The translations under genes were made by a program, and so were the position numbers. The notes below the pieces were generated by a model. The model was given only the letters and a program-made list of their open reading frames with translations, had not been told where the DNA came from and made no database searches. This document shows, one piece after another, positions 16,701-25,082 of a DNA stretch of 64,000 nt (the first letter of the stretch is position 1; each line of letters starts with the position of its first letter). The DNA lies in the NCBI RefSeq assembly GCF_011065895.1, contig NZ_JAALCR010000004.1:62001-126000 (forward strand), given 5' to 3'. Source of the DNA: Paludisphaera rhizosphaerae. GTDB lineage: Bacteria; Planctomycetota; Planctomycetia; Isosphaerales; Isosphaeraceae.

Positions 16701-18173
16701 TTACTCAGCGCCGTTCTTCTGCTGGAGAGCCTTCTGGAGGAGGGCTGGGTCCAGCTTCATGGGCTTGGACGACTTGCCGACGGCGGGCCTTCCCTTCTCG
16801 TCGACGGGGAGGGGAGGCGCTCCGCCGGAGAGTCGGGCCTCGGCCTCGGCCTGGGCCTTGGCGATGGCGTCGGGCAGCCGGGGGTTGGAAGGGGAGGCCG
16901 GAGCCGCATTCGGGGCGACCGGCGGGGTCGACGTTTGAGGCATGACGCCGGAGACGGCGAACGGCACGGGAGCGTCTGCGCCGCCGCTCTTGTCTTCGAC
17001 CATTCCCTGACCGGGCTGGTACCTCATCGGCGGGGTCTCATAGTGCTGACGGTTCGGCGGCGGAGCGCTGACTCCCGGCCCGGTGATCGGGTCGACCTGC
17101 ACCGTCGATCGCGTGATTCGACCGCGATCGGCGGCGAAGACTTCTCCCCCCTCGGCGGCAGGAGCGGCCTGAGGATCCCCGGCGACCGGCGCTCCCACTG
17201 TGGGACGGAGACGCAGGCTGTTCACCCAGGCGGCCAGGATCTGGTAGCCCCGGTCGGTCGAGCTCTGGAAGATCGGCCGCGACATCCCCTTGCTGTGGGG
17301 ACGCAGGGAACTGGCCAGCAACTCGCTGCGGCCGGGAGTCTCGCGGTCCACCAGGCTGAGGGCGGCGTCCAGGTTGACCCGCAGAGCGTCGAGCGTCTGG
17401 TCGGCCTTCCTCCGGGTGTCGACGAGTTGGAAGCCGCCGTCGTAACGCTCGTTGTGGCATCGGGCGCAGGCGGTCTGGAGGACGGGGTGGACCTGGTCGC
17501 GGAATTCGCGGAATCGCTGGTTGGCCGCGTTGGGAGGCAGGTCGAAGATCATGGAAAGGTCACCGACGCCCATCCGCCGCTGAGCGCCGCGGACGACGTC
17601 CTTGCTGAGCGGGGCGGGACTGCCCGTGTCGACTTCCTCGCCGGCCGTCCGCTGGAGATCGGCGTCCATCTGCTGCCGGCGAGCCAGGCGGGCCTCATCC
17701 ATTACCAGGGCCGCGTGCATCGCCTTCGCCTGAGTGTGCTTGGGGACCATGCTAAGCACCTGCTCCAGATGCTTGCGGGCCTCAGCCGGCAGATTCTTGG
17801 CCAGGCACCACTGGGCGAGCTTGATCTGCTCGTCGATGTCTTCTTCAGGCACCTGGTCGCATTTGTAAGCGTGGACTTCCTGAATCGAGGCGAAGACGCG
17901 CTCGACTCTCTTCACCGGGAATTTCATCTGCCCAATGGGCATGGTCACGACGACCTTGTTCTCTTCCTCATCCTCGGTGACGACCCCCTCAAAGAGTCGG
18001 CCGTCGGTGATGAGGACGAATTGCTGCGGGGGAGCCGCCGTCTTGGCGGCCTGTCCGGCCGTCGAAGGGGCGGCGTCGACCGGGTCGGCGGGGTCCTGGC
18101 CCTTCCACCCCGCGAGACCCAGCGCGGAGAGGGCGACGACGGCGAGCGCTTTCTTCGACTGGATCATGACCAT
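16701..18173 (-). CDS. Exported CxxCH (monoheme-like) planctomycete surface protein
   Basis: The 490-residue product starts at ATG 18173, with AGGA 7 nt upstream; ATG 18167 is also possible. A hydrophobic N-terminal segment is followed by a small beta-rich region (FVLITDGRLFEGVVTEDEE) and a helical region. One heme-type motif, CARCH (236-240), lies in a segment resembling the cytochrome modules of planctomycete secreted proteins. The C-terminal 170 residues are low-complexity, Pro/Ala-rich and probably disordered. The likely role is envelope electron transfer or a structural surface protein; specific function is unknown. Confidence 0.75.
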   Translation of the reverse strand: MVMIQSKKALAVVALSALGLAGWKGQDPADPVDAAPSTAGQAAKTAAPPQQFVLITDGRLFEGVVTEDEEENKVVVTMPIGQMKFPVKRVERVFASIQEVHAYKCDQVPEEDIDEQIKLAQWCLAKNLPAEARKHLEQVLSMVPKHTQAKAMHAALVMDEARLARRQQMDADLQRTAGEEVDTGSPAPLSKDVVRGAQRRMGVGDLSMIFDLPPNAANQRFREFRDQVHPVLQTACARCHNERYDGGFQLVDTRRKADQTLDALRVNLDAALSLVDRETPGRSELLASSLRPHSKGMSRPIFQSSTDRGYQILAAWVNSLRLRPTVGAPVAGDPQAAPAAEGGEVFAADRGRITRSTVQVDPITGPGVSAPPPNRQHYETPPMRYQPGQGMVEDKSGGADAPVPFAVSGVMPQTSTPPVAPNAAPASPSNPRLPDAIAKAQAEAEARLSGGAPPLPVDEKGRPAVGKSSKPMKLDPALLQKALQQKNGAE

Positions 18174-18354
18174 CAAGGTCCTATTATCAGGAGGCCCTGG
18201 GCCGACCGGCCATGAGCCTCGCATCGAGAAATCGAGGGGGAGATGGTGGCGGGACCGTATCTCGGGTCCTACAATTCGTCAAGCTGAACCACGGGCTCGA
18301 AAATTCTTTATAAATAGTGAATTTCCAAGACGTTTCATCCGAGGACGCGCGGCC

Positions 18355-18636
18355 GTGACCGACGAATCTCCGATGCTCCGCGACCTGATCGGCCAGGTCG
18401 TGGTTGTGGACCTGATCTCGACGTACGTCTGTCTGGGGACGCTCACCGGCGTCGATCCGCTCTTCCTGGAGATTCGCGACGCTGACCTGCACGACTTCCG
18501 TCATGGAGCCGCCTCTCGCGAGGTTTACGTCTACGAATCGGCCACGCTCGGCGTGCGCCGGAACCGTTCTCGCGTACTGCTTCGGTTGGCGGACGTGGTC
18601 GCCGTGTCCCGACTCGACGAGGTTTCAACGACTTGA
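18355..18636 (+). CDS. Small Sm-like conserved protein
   Basis: The gene uses GTG 18355 with GAGGA about 10 nt upstream; ATG 18373 is the alternative. The 93-residue product (LIGQVVVVDLISTYVCLGTL region) has the alternating hydrophobic pattern of a small beta-barrel and ends in a conserved-looking RRNRSRVLLRLADVVAVSRL stretch. I recall similar proteins of about 90 residues across planctomycetes and read the fold as Sm/LSm-like, but RNA binding is inference. It reads away from the CxxCH gene; an AT-rich patch (18300-18330) upstream is a plausible promoter area. Confidence 0.65.
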   Translation: MTDESPMLRDLIGQVVVVDLISTYVCLGTLTGVDPLFLEIRDADLHDFRHGAASREVYVYESATLGVRRNRSRVLLRLADVVAVSRLDEVSTT

Positions 18637-18827
18637 CGGCCGGAAGGACGACCCGATCCGTGGATTCCGTCGAACGGTTCGGGGTCGCGGTCGTATAGTG
18701 TTCGTGCAAGAAATCGTCGCAGGAGGCGAAGGACTTCCCGCGGGCCGTGGCCCGTCGGAGGCTGACAACCGCCGCGACGTTCGATATGGCGCCGGCCCTT
18801 CGGCCGCGCCGGGAAGGAAGAGACGCC

Positions 18828-19892
18828 ATGCTTCGATCGCTCCGCTGGACCGCCCTGCCGCTGATTGCCGCGGCTCTGGCCTGGTCCCCCGCCGCTACCG
18901 CCGCCGACGTCCGCGACCGCGCCGGGATGTTCTCCGCCGAGGCCGTCAAGAAGGCCGACGCTGAGCTGAACCGGATCGAGCGGCAGACCGGCGTACCGAT
19001 AATCATCGAAACGATCGACGCGATCCCCGACCTTCCCGCCGACGCCGACGTCGAGGCCAAGCGGCACTCGATCAACGTTCTGGCGGAGAAGCGCGATCGC
19101 GAGCTTCGCGACGAGGGGATCTACATCCTGCTCTCGAAGAAGGACAAGGTGATCTCCAACGTCCTGACCCGTGAGCGGTTGGGTTCGGTCCTCCCCTCGG
19201 CGACCCGGCGCGAGATCCGCGATTCGTTCGTCCCCGCGTTCAAAGCGGGCGACTTCGACGGCGGCCTCGTCGCCGCGACGGCGGCCATCGACAAGGCCCT
19301 GCCGGACCACCCGGTCGCCGAGGCCCGTCCTCAGCAGCGCCGCGGCCTCATGCCGAACGCGCCAGGACGCCTGGACGTCAACCGACGACCTCAGGCCGCC
19401 CCGGCCCAGTTCGGCCTCGGCTCGCTGTTCACGATCGCGCTGGGGATCCTCGCGGTCCTGTTCGTGATCCGGCTGTTCAGCGGGGCCTTCGGCGGCGGCC
19501 AGGCGGGCTACCCCGGCGGCTACCCCAAGGGAGGGATGGCCGGCGGCCCCGGCATGGGCGGCCCCGGCTACGGACCTGGTTATGGTGGCGGCTACGGTCG
19601 AGGCGGCGGATTCTTCTCCAGCCTGCTCGGCGGCATCGGCGGTGCGATGGCGGGCAACTGGATCTACGACCAGTTCTCCGGTCGACACTCCGGCGGCTAC
19701 CACACCGACGCGACCGGCTACACCCCCACGGGCCAGGACGACTTCGGCCCCTCGTATGACAACGGCGACGCCATCATCGGCGGCTCCGACGACGGCGGCC
19801 AGGGCGCTTCCTGGGGCGACTCGGGCGGCGGCGGCGACTGGGGCGGCGGTGGAGACTGGGGCGGCGGCGGTGACGACGGCGGAAGCTGGTAA
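18828..19892 (+). CDS. Exported TPM-domain protein with Gly/Trp-rich tail
   Basis: ATG 18828 follows a GGGAAGGAAG Shine-Dalgarno stretch and a signal peptide (to about residue 27). Residues about 28-165 match the TPM fold seen in proteins of photosystem repair and general membrane-protein phosphatase-like families, starting with VRDRAGMFSAEAVKKAD. A transmembrane helix near residues 205-220 follows (FTIALGILAVLFVIRLF). The C-terminal 130 residues are a Gly/Tyr/Trp/Asp low-complexity tail ending in GGGGDWGGGGDWGGGGDDGG. It is probably anchored in the inner membrane with the TPM domain outside. Enzymatic activity cannot be asserted. Confidence 0.8.
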   Translation: MLRSLRWTALPLIAAALAWSPAATAADVRDRAGMFSAEAVKKADAELNRIERQTGVPIIIETIDAIPDLPADADVEAKRHSINVLAEKRDRELRDEGIYILLSKKDKVISNVLTRERLGSVLPSATRREIRDSFVPAFKAGDFDGGLVAATAAIDKALPDHPVAEARPQQRRGLMPNAPGRLDVNRRPQAAPAQFGLGSLFTIALGILAVLFVIRLFSGAFGGGQAGYPGGYPKGGMAGGPGMGGPGYGPGYGGGYGRGGGFFSSLLGGIGGAMAGNWIYDQFSGRHSGGYHTDATGYTPTGQDDFGPSYDNGDAIIGGSDDGGQGASWGDSGGGGDWGGGGDWGGGGDDGGSW

Positions 19893-19922
19893 CCACCGCG
19901 ATCTGTCTGAAACCTAAACAAC

Positions 19923-19958
19923 AACGGCCGCGCCGGGAGGTCTCCCGACGCGGCCGTT
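19923..19958 (+). terminator. Strong intrinsic terminator-like hairpin after the TPM gene
   Basis: AACGGCCGCG and CGCGGCCGTT close a nested stem with CGGGAG/CTCCCG inside, about 30 bp after the stop codon. The following TATCGTTTACG is only weakly U-rich. Confidence 0.75.
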
Positions 19959-20074
19959 ATCGTTTACGAAGCCTTATAGGGCGAGATCGGACAGTCTGGT
20001 AGTCTGGCAAGGTGAAGGAAACTCGGAGCCGGTGACGTCCACCCCATCGGGCTTTGCACAGGACTCCTGATCTG

Positions 20075-20647
20075 ATGGCGGAGCATGCCTGGCGACGAGC
20101 GGAAGAACTGTTATTCGAGCGGAGTCGAACCGCGATCCAGAACTTCGGCCGCCAGCATCCTGGCGAGTCGTTCTCGCTGTTCGCCTATGTCGTCGATTCC
20201 CTATTCACGGGTGTCAGCCTCAATTTCGATACCGCATCGAATTCCCTGAGTGAAGCGATGCGTCATCAGCAGCGTAAGGAGCGGATTCGAAATCAGGTCT
20301 TCGAACAGGACCGCGGTTGGGAGCAAGCCCGTTATCTCGTCGCCGAGCCGAGTCAGCAGATCCGCGACTTTAACCACCATGGATCATGGCGACATGAACT
20401 TATCGAGTTCGTCCCGTTGCCCGAATGGGGAACCTTTTTCGCTGAATGCGATGATGATCAACAGGGCGAGGAGCTTGAAGGCCGGGTTATCGTATCCCTC
20501 TGGCGGGTCGTTGAGCGACTGGTTCAGGCCAACGCCTTCGACGGATTAACACGCGTCGCACCATTCCGTCTGGGGTTCCAGTTTCACGACGATGAATTCG
20601 TGGTACTGCGGATTCTCGATTGGCCGGGTGACGAAGGAGGGGGTTGA
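20075..20647 (+). CDS. Hypothetical protein, possibly DUF4303-like
   Basis: The 190-residue cytosolic protein starts at ATG 20075 (a TTG seven codons upstream is possible). It opens with a helix (AEHAWRRAEELLFERSRTAI) followed by a hydrophobic beta-strand-like segment (ESFSLFAYVVDSLF), the layout I associate with DUF4303, but the match is tentative. It is acidic, has no membrane segments and its codon use is less GC-biased than its neighbours, suggesting possible acquisition. It is flanked by terminator-like hairpins on both sides, so it is a single-gene unit. Confidence 0.6.
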   Translation: MAEHAWRRAEELLFERSRTAIQNFGRQHPGESFSLFAYVVDSLFTGVSLNFDTASNSLSEAMRHQQRKERIRNQVFEQDRGWEQARYLVAEPSQQIRDFNHHGSWRHELIEFVPLPEWGTFFAECDDDQQGEELEGRVIVSLWRVVERLVQANAFDGLTRVAPFRLGFQFHDDEFVVLRILDWPGDEGGG

Positions 20648-20752
20648 ATAGACCTCGTCTATCGGTCCGCTGCACGTACTCGTGCCTCCGATTTGTTAGC
20701 CAGCATCCTCGTCGAAGACATCCGAATGAGCGGGGCTGAATTGAGAACACAC

Positions 20753-20781
20753 GCCGCACCGGGATGGGATTCCGGTGCGGC
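20753..20781. terminator. Bidirectional terminator-like hairpin between convergent genes
   Basis: GCCGCACCGG (20753-20762) pairs perfectly with CCGGTGCGGC (20772-20781) with a 9-nt loop. It lies in the 150-bp convergent gap between the hypothetical gene and the DUF1080 gene. There is no clear U-tract. Confidence 0.6.
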
Positions 20782-20798
20782 CACTTCGCTCTCGTCTA

Positions 20799-21464
20799 TC
20801 AAGGCTGCTTGATCGTGATGTTCTTGTACCAGCAGTCCTGGCCGTGGTCCTGGAAGCCGAACCAGCCGGTGCGGTCGAGCTTGCCGATGGCGACCTTCTT
20901 GAACTTGTGGTCGGAGCCGTCGGCCCGCTTGCCGACCTCGTTGAATTCGTCGAGGTTGATGGTGGTGACCTCGGTCCCGTTGATTTGCACCTTGATGCTC
21001 GGGCCCTTGGCGGTGATCGTCATGTGGTTCCACTCGCCGACCGGCTTCTGGGCGTTCGACTTGGGGGCGACCAGGTCGTAGACGGCGCCCGAGTCGTGCA
21101 GGCCCTTGCCGGTGGTGTCGTCGATGGCGATCTCCAGGCCCGTGTTCACCGGGTCCTTGAGGTTGTTGACCCGGACGAAGACGCCCGAGTTGCACTTCGC
21201 GCTGAGCTTGTAGTCGAAGTCGGCCACGAAGTCGCCCAGCTTCTCCTCGTAGACGACGATGTAGCTGCCGGTGCCGTGGGGGTTGATGGCGCCGTCCTGG
21301 ATGAACTTCTCCGGCAGCGGCTTGCCGTTGGTGAGCTGCCAGCCCTTGGGGGTGGAGCCGTCGAAGATCGACTTGGCGTCATCCCCGGCGAAGGTCAGGG
21401 CCGGGACCAGCAGCGCGGCGGCCAGGGTCGCCGAGATCGACAGGGAGGGCTTGCGGAACGTCAT
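20799..21464 (-). CDS. Exported DUF1080 protein (3-keto-disaccharide hydrolase family)
   Basis: The 221-residue protein has a signal peptide (ATLAAALLVPALTFA) and a single jelly-roll DUF1080 domain: IFDGSTPKGWQ near the start, ADFDYKLSAKCNSGVFVR, WNHMTITAKGPSIKVQING, and TGWFGFQDHG near the end. This family is strongly expanded in planctomycetes. Some members hydrolyse 3-keto-glycosides, so periplasmic sugar degradation is the likely role, with substrate open. ATG 21464 was chosen for the signal peptide. It is transcribed alone and diverges from the Xaa-Pro peptidase. Confidence 0.88.
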   Translation of the reverse strand: MTFRKPSLSISATLAAALLVPALTFAGDDAKSIFDGSTPKGWQLTNGKPLPEKFIQDGAINPHGTGSYIVVYEEKLGDFVADFDYKLSAKCNSGVFVRVNNLKDPVNTGLEIAIDDTTGKGLHDSGAVYDLVAPKSNAQKPVGEWNHMTITAKGPSIKVQINGTEVTTINLDEFNEVGKRADGSDHKFKKVAIGKLDRTGWFGFQDHGQDCWYKNITIKQP

Positions 21465-21607
21465 GGTGAGGGCTCGCGAGTAGGCAGGTAAGTCGGCAGG
21501 ACGACCGCCGCCCCTTTGCGACGGCGTCGGCAACGGCTAACGTATCATGCCGGGGCGAGGGATCCATCCCACAGCCCCGCGAGTGTGTCTTTGATTCTTG
21601 GCTGACC

Positions 21608-21783
21608 CTTCGAGGGGACGGTCTTCCCCCCTCGCGGGGGAAGACAGACCGCGGAGCGGTCAGTTGAGGGGGACGACCGCCGTCGGATTTGCGTCCGAAG
21701 CACCGCTTTCGAGGCGACGCCGATCCCCCCTCATCCGGCCCTTCGGGCCACCTTCCCCCGCGAGGGGGGAAGGCCGTTATGGC
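21608..21783. repeat. Dispersed two-module intergenic hairpin repeat, copy C
   Basis: This is the clearest copy. Module one (about 21612-21677) is GGTCTTCCCCCCTCGCGGGG with its complementary arm, then AGACCGCGGAGCGGTCAG and GAGGGGGACGACCG. Module two (about 21726-21783) is CCTCATCCGGCCCTTCGGGCC, then CCTTCCCCCGCGAGGGGGGA and GGCCGTTATGG. It fills most of the 379-bp divergent gap upstream of the Xaa-Pro peptidase, with no gene inside. Confidence 0.75.
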
Positions 21784-21843
21784 GGCCTCCAACTCAGAGA
21801 CACATCCGCTCCGCTGCCCCGACCGACTTTCCCGGAGTCCTTC

Positions 21844-22938
21844 ATGGATCGGATCTTGCGTCGTCGCGACGCCCTTCGGGCCGAGCTGGCTTCCCAGGAC
21901 GTCGCCGCCCTGCTGGTCGTCGACCCTTCCAACGTCGCCTACCTGACCGGCTTCACCGGCGATTCCTCCTACCTCCTCGTCGGCCGCGACGGCCGCGACA
22001 TGGTCCTCTCGGACGGCCGATTCACGACCCAACTGGAACAGGAATGCCCCGGCCTGGAAGCCTACATCCGGCCCAACGTCCAACCGATGACCAAGGCGGT
22101 CGCCGAGATCGCCGAGAAGCTCCGGCTCCCCTCGCTCGGATTCGAGGCCTCCCACCTCAGCGTCGCGGATTTCGAGGCCGTCAAAGGCGAACTCAAGTCG
22201 ACGAGCCTTGCCCCGACGACCGGCCTGGTCGAAAAGCTCCGGCAGATCAAGGACAATGAGGAAGTCGGCCTGATCCGCGAGGCCGTCGCCATCGCCCAGG
22301 ACGCCTTTTTAAGACTCAAAAGGGAATTGAAAGCCGGAGAGACGGAGAAGGAGGCGGCCGACCGCCTGGAAGCCCACATGCGAGCCCTGGGGGCGACGGG
22401 GACGAGTTTTCCGTCGATCGTCGCGGTGGGGGTGCGGGCCGCCCTTCCTCATGCGCGGCCGACTTCGGAGACCCGAATCGGCGACGACGATTTCGTCCTG
22501 ATCGACTGGGGGGCCTGCGGCCGATCCTATAAGAGCGACTTGACGCGGGTGGTTGTAACCGGTAACGTCACACCGAAATTCGAAGAGGTCTATGGGGTCG
22601 TTCTTGAGGCTCAGAAACGGGCCGTCCAGGCGATCCGCCCCGGTGTCAAGGCCCAGGACGTGGACGCCGAAGCCCGCTCGTACATCGAGCAAGCGGGGTT
22701 CGGCCGTTTTTTTGACCATGGCCTGGGCCACGGGATCGGCATGGACGTCCACGAGGGGCCCCGCCTCCGCCGGGAGTCGCCGACGATCCTGGAGCCCGGG
22801 ATGGTCGTGACCGTCGAGCCCGGCATCTATCTGCCCGAGTGGGGCGGCGTCCGGATCGAGGACGACGTCCTGGTGACGCCGGACGGCCGCGAGGTTCTGT
22901 CGAGTCTCCCCAAGGAACTCGACTCCGTGCGGGCTTGA
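21844..22938 (+). CDS. Xaa-Pro aminopeptidase-type M24 metallopeptidase
   Basis: The 364-residue protein has the two-domain creatinase/prolidase layout: an N-terminal domain (to about residue 125, with SNVAYLTGFTGDSSYLL) and a pita-bread M24 domain. Metal ligands are visible in DWGACGRSYKSDLTR (two Asp), GHGIGMDVHEGP (His), VTVEPGIYLPEWGG (Glu) and RIEDDVLV (Glu). It should remove N-terminal residues preceding proline from peptides in the cytoplasm. ATG 21844 has GGAG 8 nt upstream. It sits 127 bp before accB, the frequent bacterial arrangement pepP/efp-accB-accC, although no efp is seen here. Confidence 0.92.
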   Translation: MDRILRRRDALRAELASQDVAALLVVDPSNVAYLTGFTGDSSYLLVGRDGRDMVLSDGRFTTQLEQECPGLEAYIRPNVQPMTKAVAEIAEKLRLPSLGFEASHLSVADFEAVKGELKSTSLAPTTGLVEKLRQIKDNEEVGLIREAVAIAQDAFLRLKRELKAGETEKEAADRLEAHMRALGATGTSFPSIVAVGVRAALPHARPTSETRIGDDDFVLIDWGACGRSYKSDLTRVVVTGNVTPKFEEVYGVVLEAQKRAVQAIRPGVKAQDVDAEARSYIEQAGFGRFFDHGLGHGIGMDVHEGPRLRRESPTILEPGMVVTVEPGIYLPEWGGVRIEDDVLVTPDGREVLSSLPKELDSVRA

Positions 22939-23065
22939 CGCCGTCCGCCGCGACGAATCGGGCGAGACCGGAAGTTCGGGCCGTCCCGTAGTCGGGAATG
23001 AGCGACCCGCGCCGCCAAGAAGGTGGACGGCGGCGATCCGAGACCAAGAGGAGTGGAGCGAAGGT

Positions 23066-23578
23066 ATGGCCGAGCAGGGTCCCGAGGTGAGAAGCGGCGA
23101 GCCGCTGGATGTTAAGAAAGTCCACCATCTCGTCAAGCTGATGAAGAAGTACGACCTGAGCGAGGTGGAAATCACCGACGGCCCGTACAGCGTCCACCTG
23201 CGGCGTCGGGGCGCCGAGACGGTCGCGCCCGCCGGCCTCCCCGCCTATCCGGCCGCCTACGCCCCGGCTCCGGCTCCCGTCGCCCCGCCGGCCGCTCCGA
23301 CGACCGCCGCCCCTTCCGAACCGGCCGCTGGGCCGAAGACCATCGTCATCGAGAGCCCGATGGTGGGCACGTATTACTCGTCGGCCTCGCCCGACGCCCC
23401 GCCGTTCGTCTCGGTCGGCTCGGTCATCCAGTCCGCGACGACCCTCTGCATCATCGAGGCCATGAAGGTCTTCACCGACATCCCCGCCGGCGTCTCGGGG
23501 ACGATCGCCGAGATCCTCGTGAAGAACGGGCAGCCGGTCGAGTTCGGCCAGCCCATGTTCCGCGTCGTCCCCGCCTGA
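23066..23578 (+). CDS. accB: Biotin carboxyl carrier protein of acetyl-CoA carboxylase
   Basis: The 170-residue product has an N-terminal region (VKKVHHLVKLMKKYDLSEVEI), a Pro/Ala-rich linker (residues about 55-90) and a biotinyl domain. The biotin acceptor is in IIEAMKV (Lys about 134). Biotin on this lysine carries carboxyl groups between AccC and the carboxyltransferase in fatty acid synthesis. It lies 35 bp upstream of accC in a clear two-gene operon. Confidence 0.96.
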   Translation: MAEQGPEVRSGEPLDVKKVHHLVKLMKKYDLSEVEITDGPYSVHLRRRGAETVAPAGLPAYPAAYAPAPAPVAPPAAPTTAAPSEPAAGPKTIVIESPMVGTYYSSASPDAPPFVSVGSVIQSATTLCIIEAMKVFTDIPAGVSGTIAEILVKNGQPVEFGQPMFRVVPA

Positions 23579-23613
23579 TCAGCCCGTCCCGTCGACCGAG
23601 GTGGTGAAGTCCG

Positions 23614-24981
23614 ATGTTCCAGAGGATACTGGTCGCCAATCGGGGCGAGATCGCGCTGCGGGTCATCCGGGCGTGCAAGGAGCTGGGGGTCGAGGTCGTC
23701 GCGGTTTATTCCCAGGCCGACCGCGACGCCCCCTACCTGGAGCTGGCCGACCGCGCCATCTGCATCGGCAAGGCGGCATCGGTGGACAGCTACCTGAACA
23801 TCCCCCGGCTGATCGCCGCGGCCGAAGTCGCCGACGTCCAGGCGATCCACCCCGGCTACGGGTTCCTCAGCGAGAACCCCCAGTTCGCCGAGATCTGCCG
23901 AAGCTGCAACTTCGAGTTCATCGGCCCGCCGCATGAGGCGATCCGCAAGATGGGCCTGAAGACCGAGGCCAAGGTGATCGCCTCCCAGGCGAAGGTCGCC
24001 AGCGTGCCTGGCTCCGACGGCGCCATCGACTCCGAGGCCGAGGCGATCCGCGTCGCCAAGTCGATCGGCTTCCCGGTGCTGATCAAGGCCGCGGCCGGCG
24101 GCGGCGGCAAGGGGATGCGCGTCTGCCGCGACGAGGCGTCGCTGCCGAGCTCGATCCAGGCCGCCCGCAACGAGGCCCAGGCCGCGTTCAAGAACCCGTC
24201 GATCTACCTGGAGAAGTACATCGACCGCCCCCGGCACGTCGAGGTCCAGATCCTCGCCGACCTGCACGGCAACGTCGTCCACTGCTGGGACCGCGACTGC
24301 TCCCTCCAGCGCCGGCATCAGAAGCTCGTCGAGGAGGCCTCCGCCGCCCTGCCGATGGAGGTCCGCGAGAAGCTCGGCGAGGCCGCCGTCCGGCTGGCGA
24401 AGGCCGTCGGCTACACCAACGCCGGCACCTGCGAGTTCCTCGTCGACTCCGAGAACAACTTCTACTTCATCGAGGTCAACGCCCGGATCCAGGTCGAGCA
24501 CCCGGTCTCCGAGGAGATCACCGGCATCGACCTGGTCCAGCAGCAGATCCGGATCGCCGCCGGCGAGCCTCTCCCCTTCCGCCAGGAAGACGTGAAGTCG
24601 GAAGGCCACGCGATCGAGGTCCGGATCAACTCCGAGGACCCTGACCACGACTTCCGCCCCTCCGCCGGCCGGATCACCGCGCTGACGGTCCCCGGAGGCC
24701 CCGGCGTCCGCTGGGATTCCCACGTCCGCGCCGGCTATTCGGTCCCGCCGAATTACGACTCGCTCGTCGGCAAGCTGATCGTCCACGCCCCTTCCCGCGC
24801 CGAGGCCATCGGCCGGATGCGCCGGGCGCTCGACGAGCTGGTCATCGAGGGGGTCAAGACGACCATCCCGCTGCACCAGCGGATCTTCCGTCACAAAGAC
24901 TTCATCGACGGCAACGTCGACACCACCTGGGTCGAGCGCGTTCTGATGCCGCCGAAGGCCAAGGCGCCGGCCGGCTCCTGA
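23614..24981 (+). CDS. accC: Biotin carboxylase subunit of acetyl-CoA carboxylase
   Basis: The 455-residue length is normal. The N-terminal domain begins [20 protein letters not shown], and the ATP-grasp glycine-rich loop is [12 protein letters not shown]. The biotin carboxylase signatures [31 protein letters not shown](S)E and RPSAGRI are present. It carboxylates biotin on AccB using ATP and bicarbonate, the first step of malonyl-CoA synthesis. A Shine-Dalgarno GAGGTGG lies just upstream of ATG 23614. Confidence 0.97.
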   Translation: MFQRILVANRGEIALRVIRACKELGVEVVAVYSQADRDAPYLELADRAICIGKAASVDSYLNIPRLIAAAEVADVQAIHPGYGFLSENPQFAEICRSCNFEFIGPPHEAIRKMGLKTEAKVIASQAKVASVPGSDGAIDSEAEAIRVAKSIGFPVLIKAAAGGGGKGMRVCRDEASLPSSIQAARNEAQAAFKNPSIYLEKYIDRPRHVEVQILADLHGNVVHCWDRDCSLQRRHQKLVEEASAALPMEVREKLGEAAVRLAKAVGYTNAGTCEFLVDSENNFYFIEVNARIQVEHPVSEEITGIDLVQQQIRIAAGEPLPFRQEDVKSEGHAIEVRINSEDPDHDFRPSAGRITALTVPGGPGVRWDSHVRAGYSVPPNYDSLVGKLIVHAPSRAEAIGRMRRALDELVIEGVKTTIPLHQRIFRHKDFIDGNVDTTWVERVLMPPKAKAPAGS

Positions 24982-25082
24982 GTTTCGAGCTTGACGGAAC
25001 GGCGTCGGCGGCCGAAAAAGGGGCCGCCGTCTCCGGACGGTCGTGATCGGAACCGCCCTCGTCGTGCGCCGAGGTGACATGG

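Noticed and set aside
23374-25080. 568-codon minus-strand open frame opposite accB-accC
   Set aside because: Shadow of the biotin carboxylase gene caused by third-position GC bias; composition is Asp/Arg/Leu-rich without motifs.
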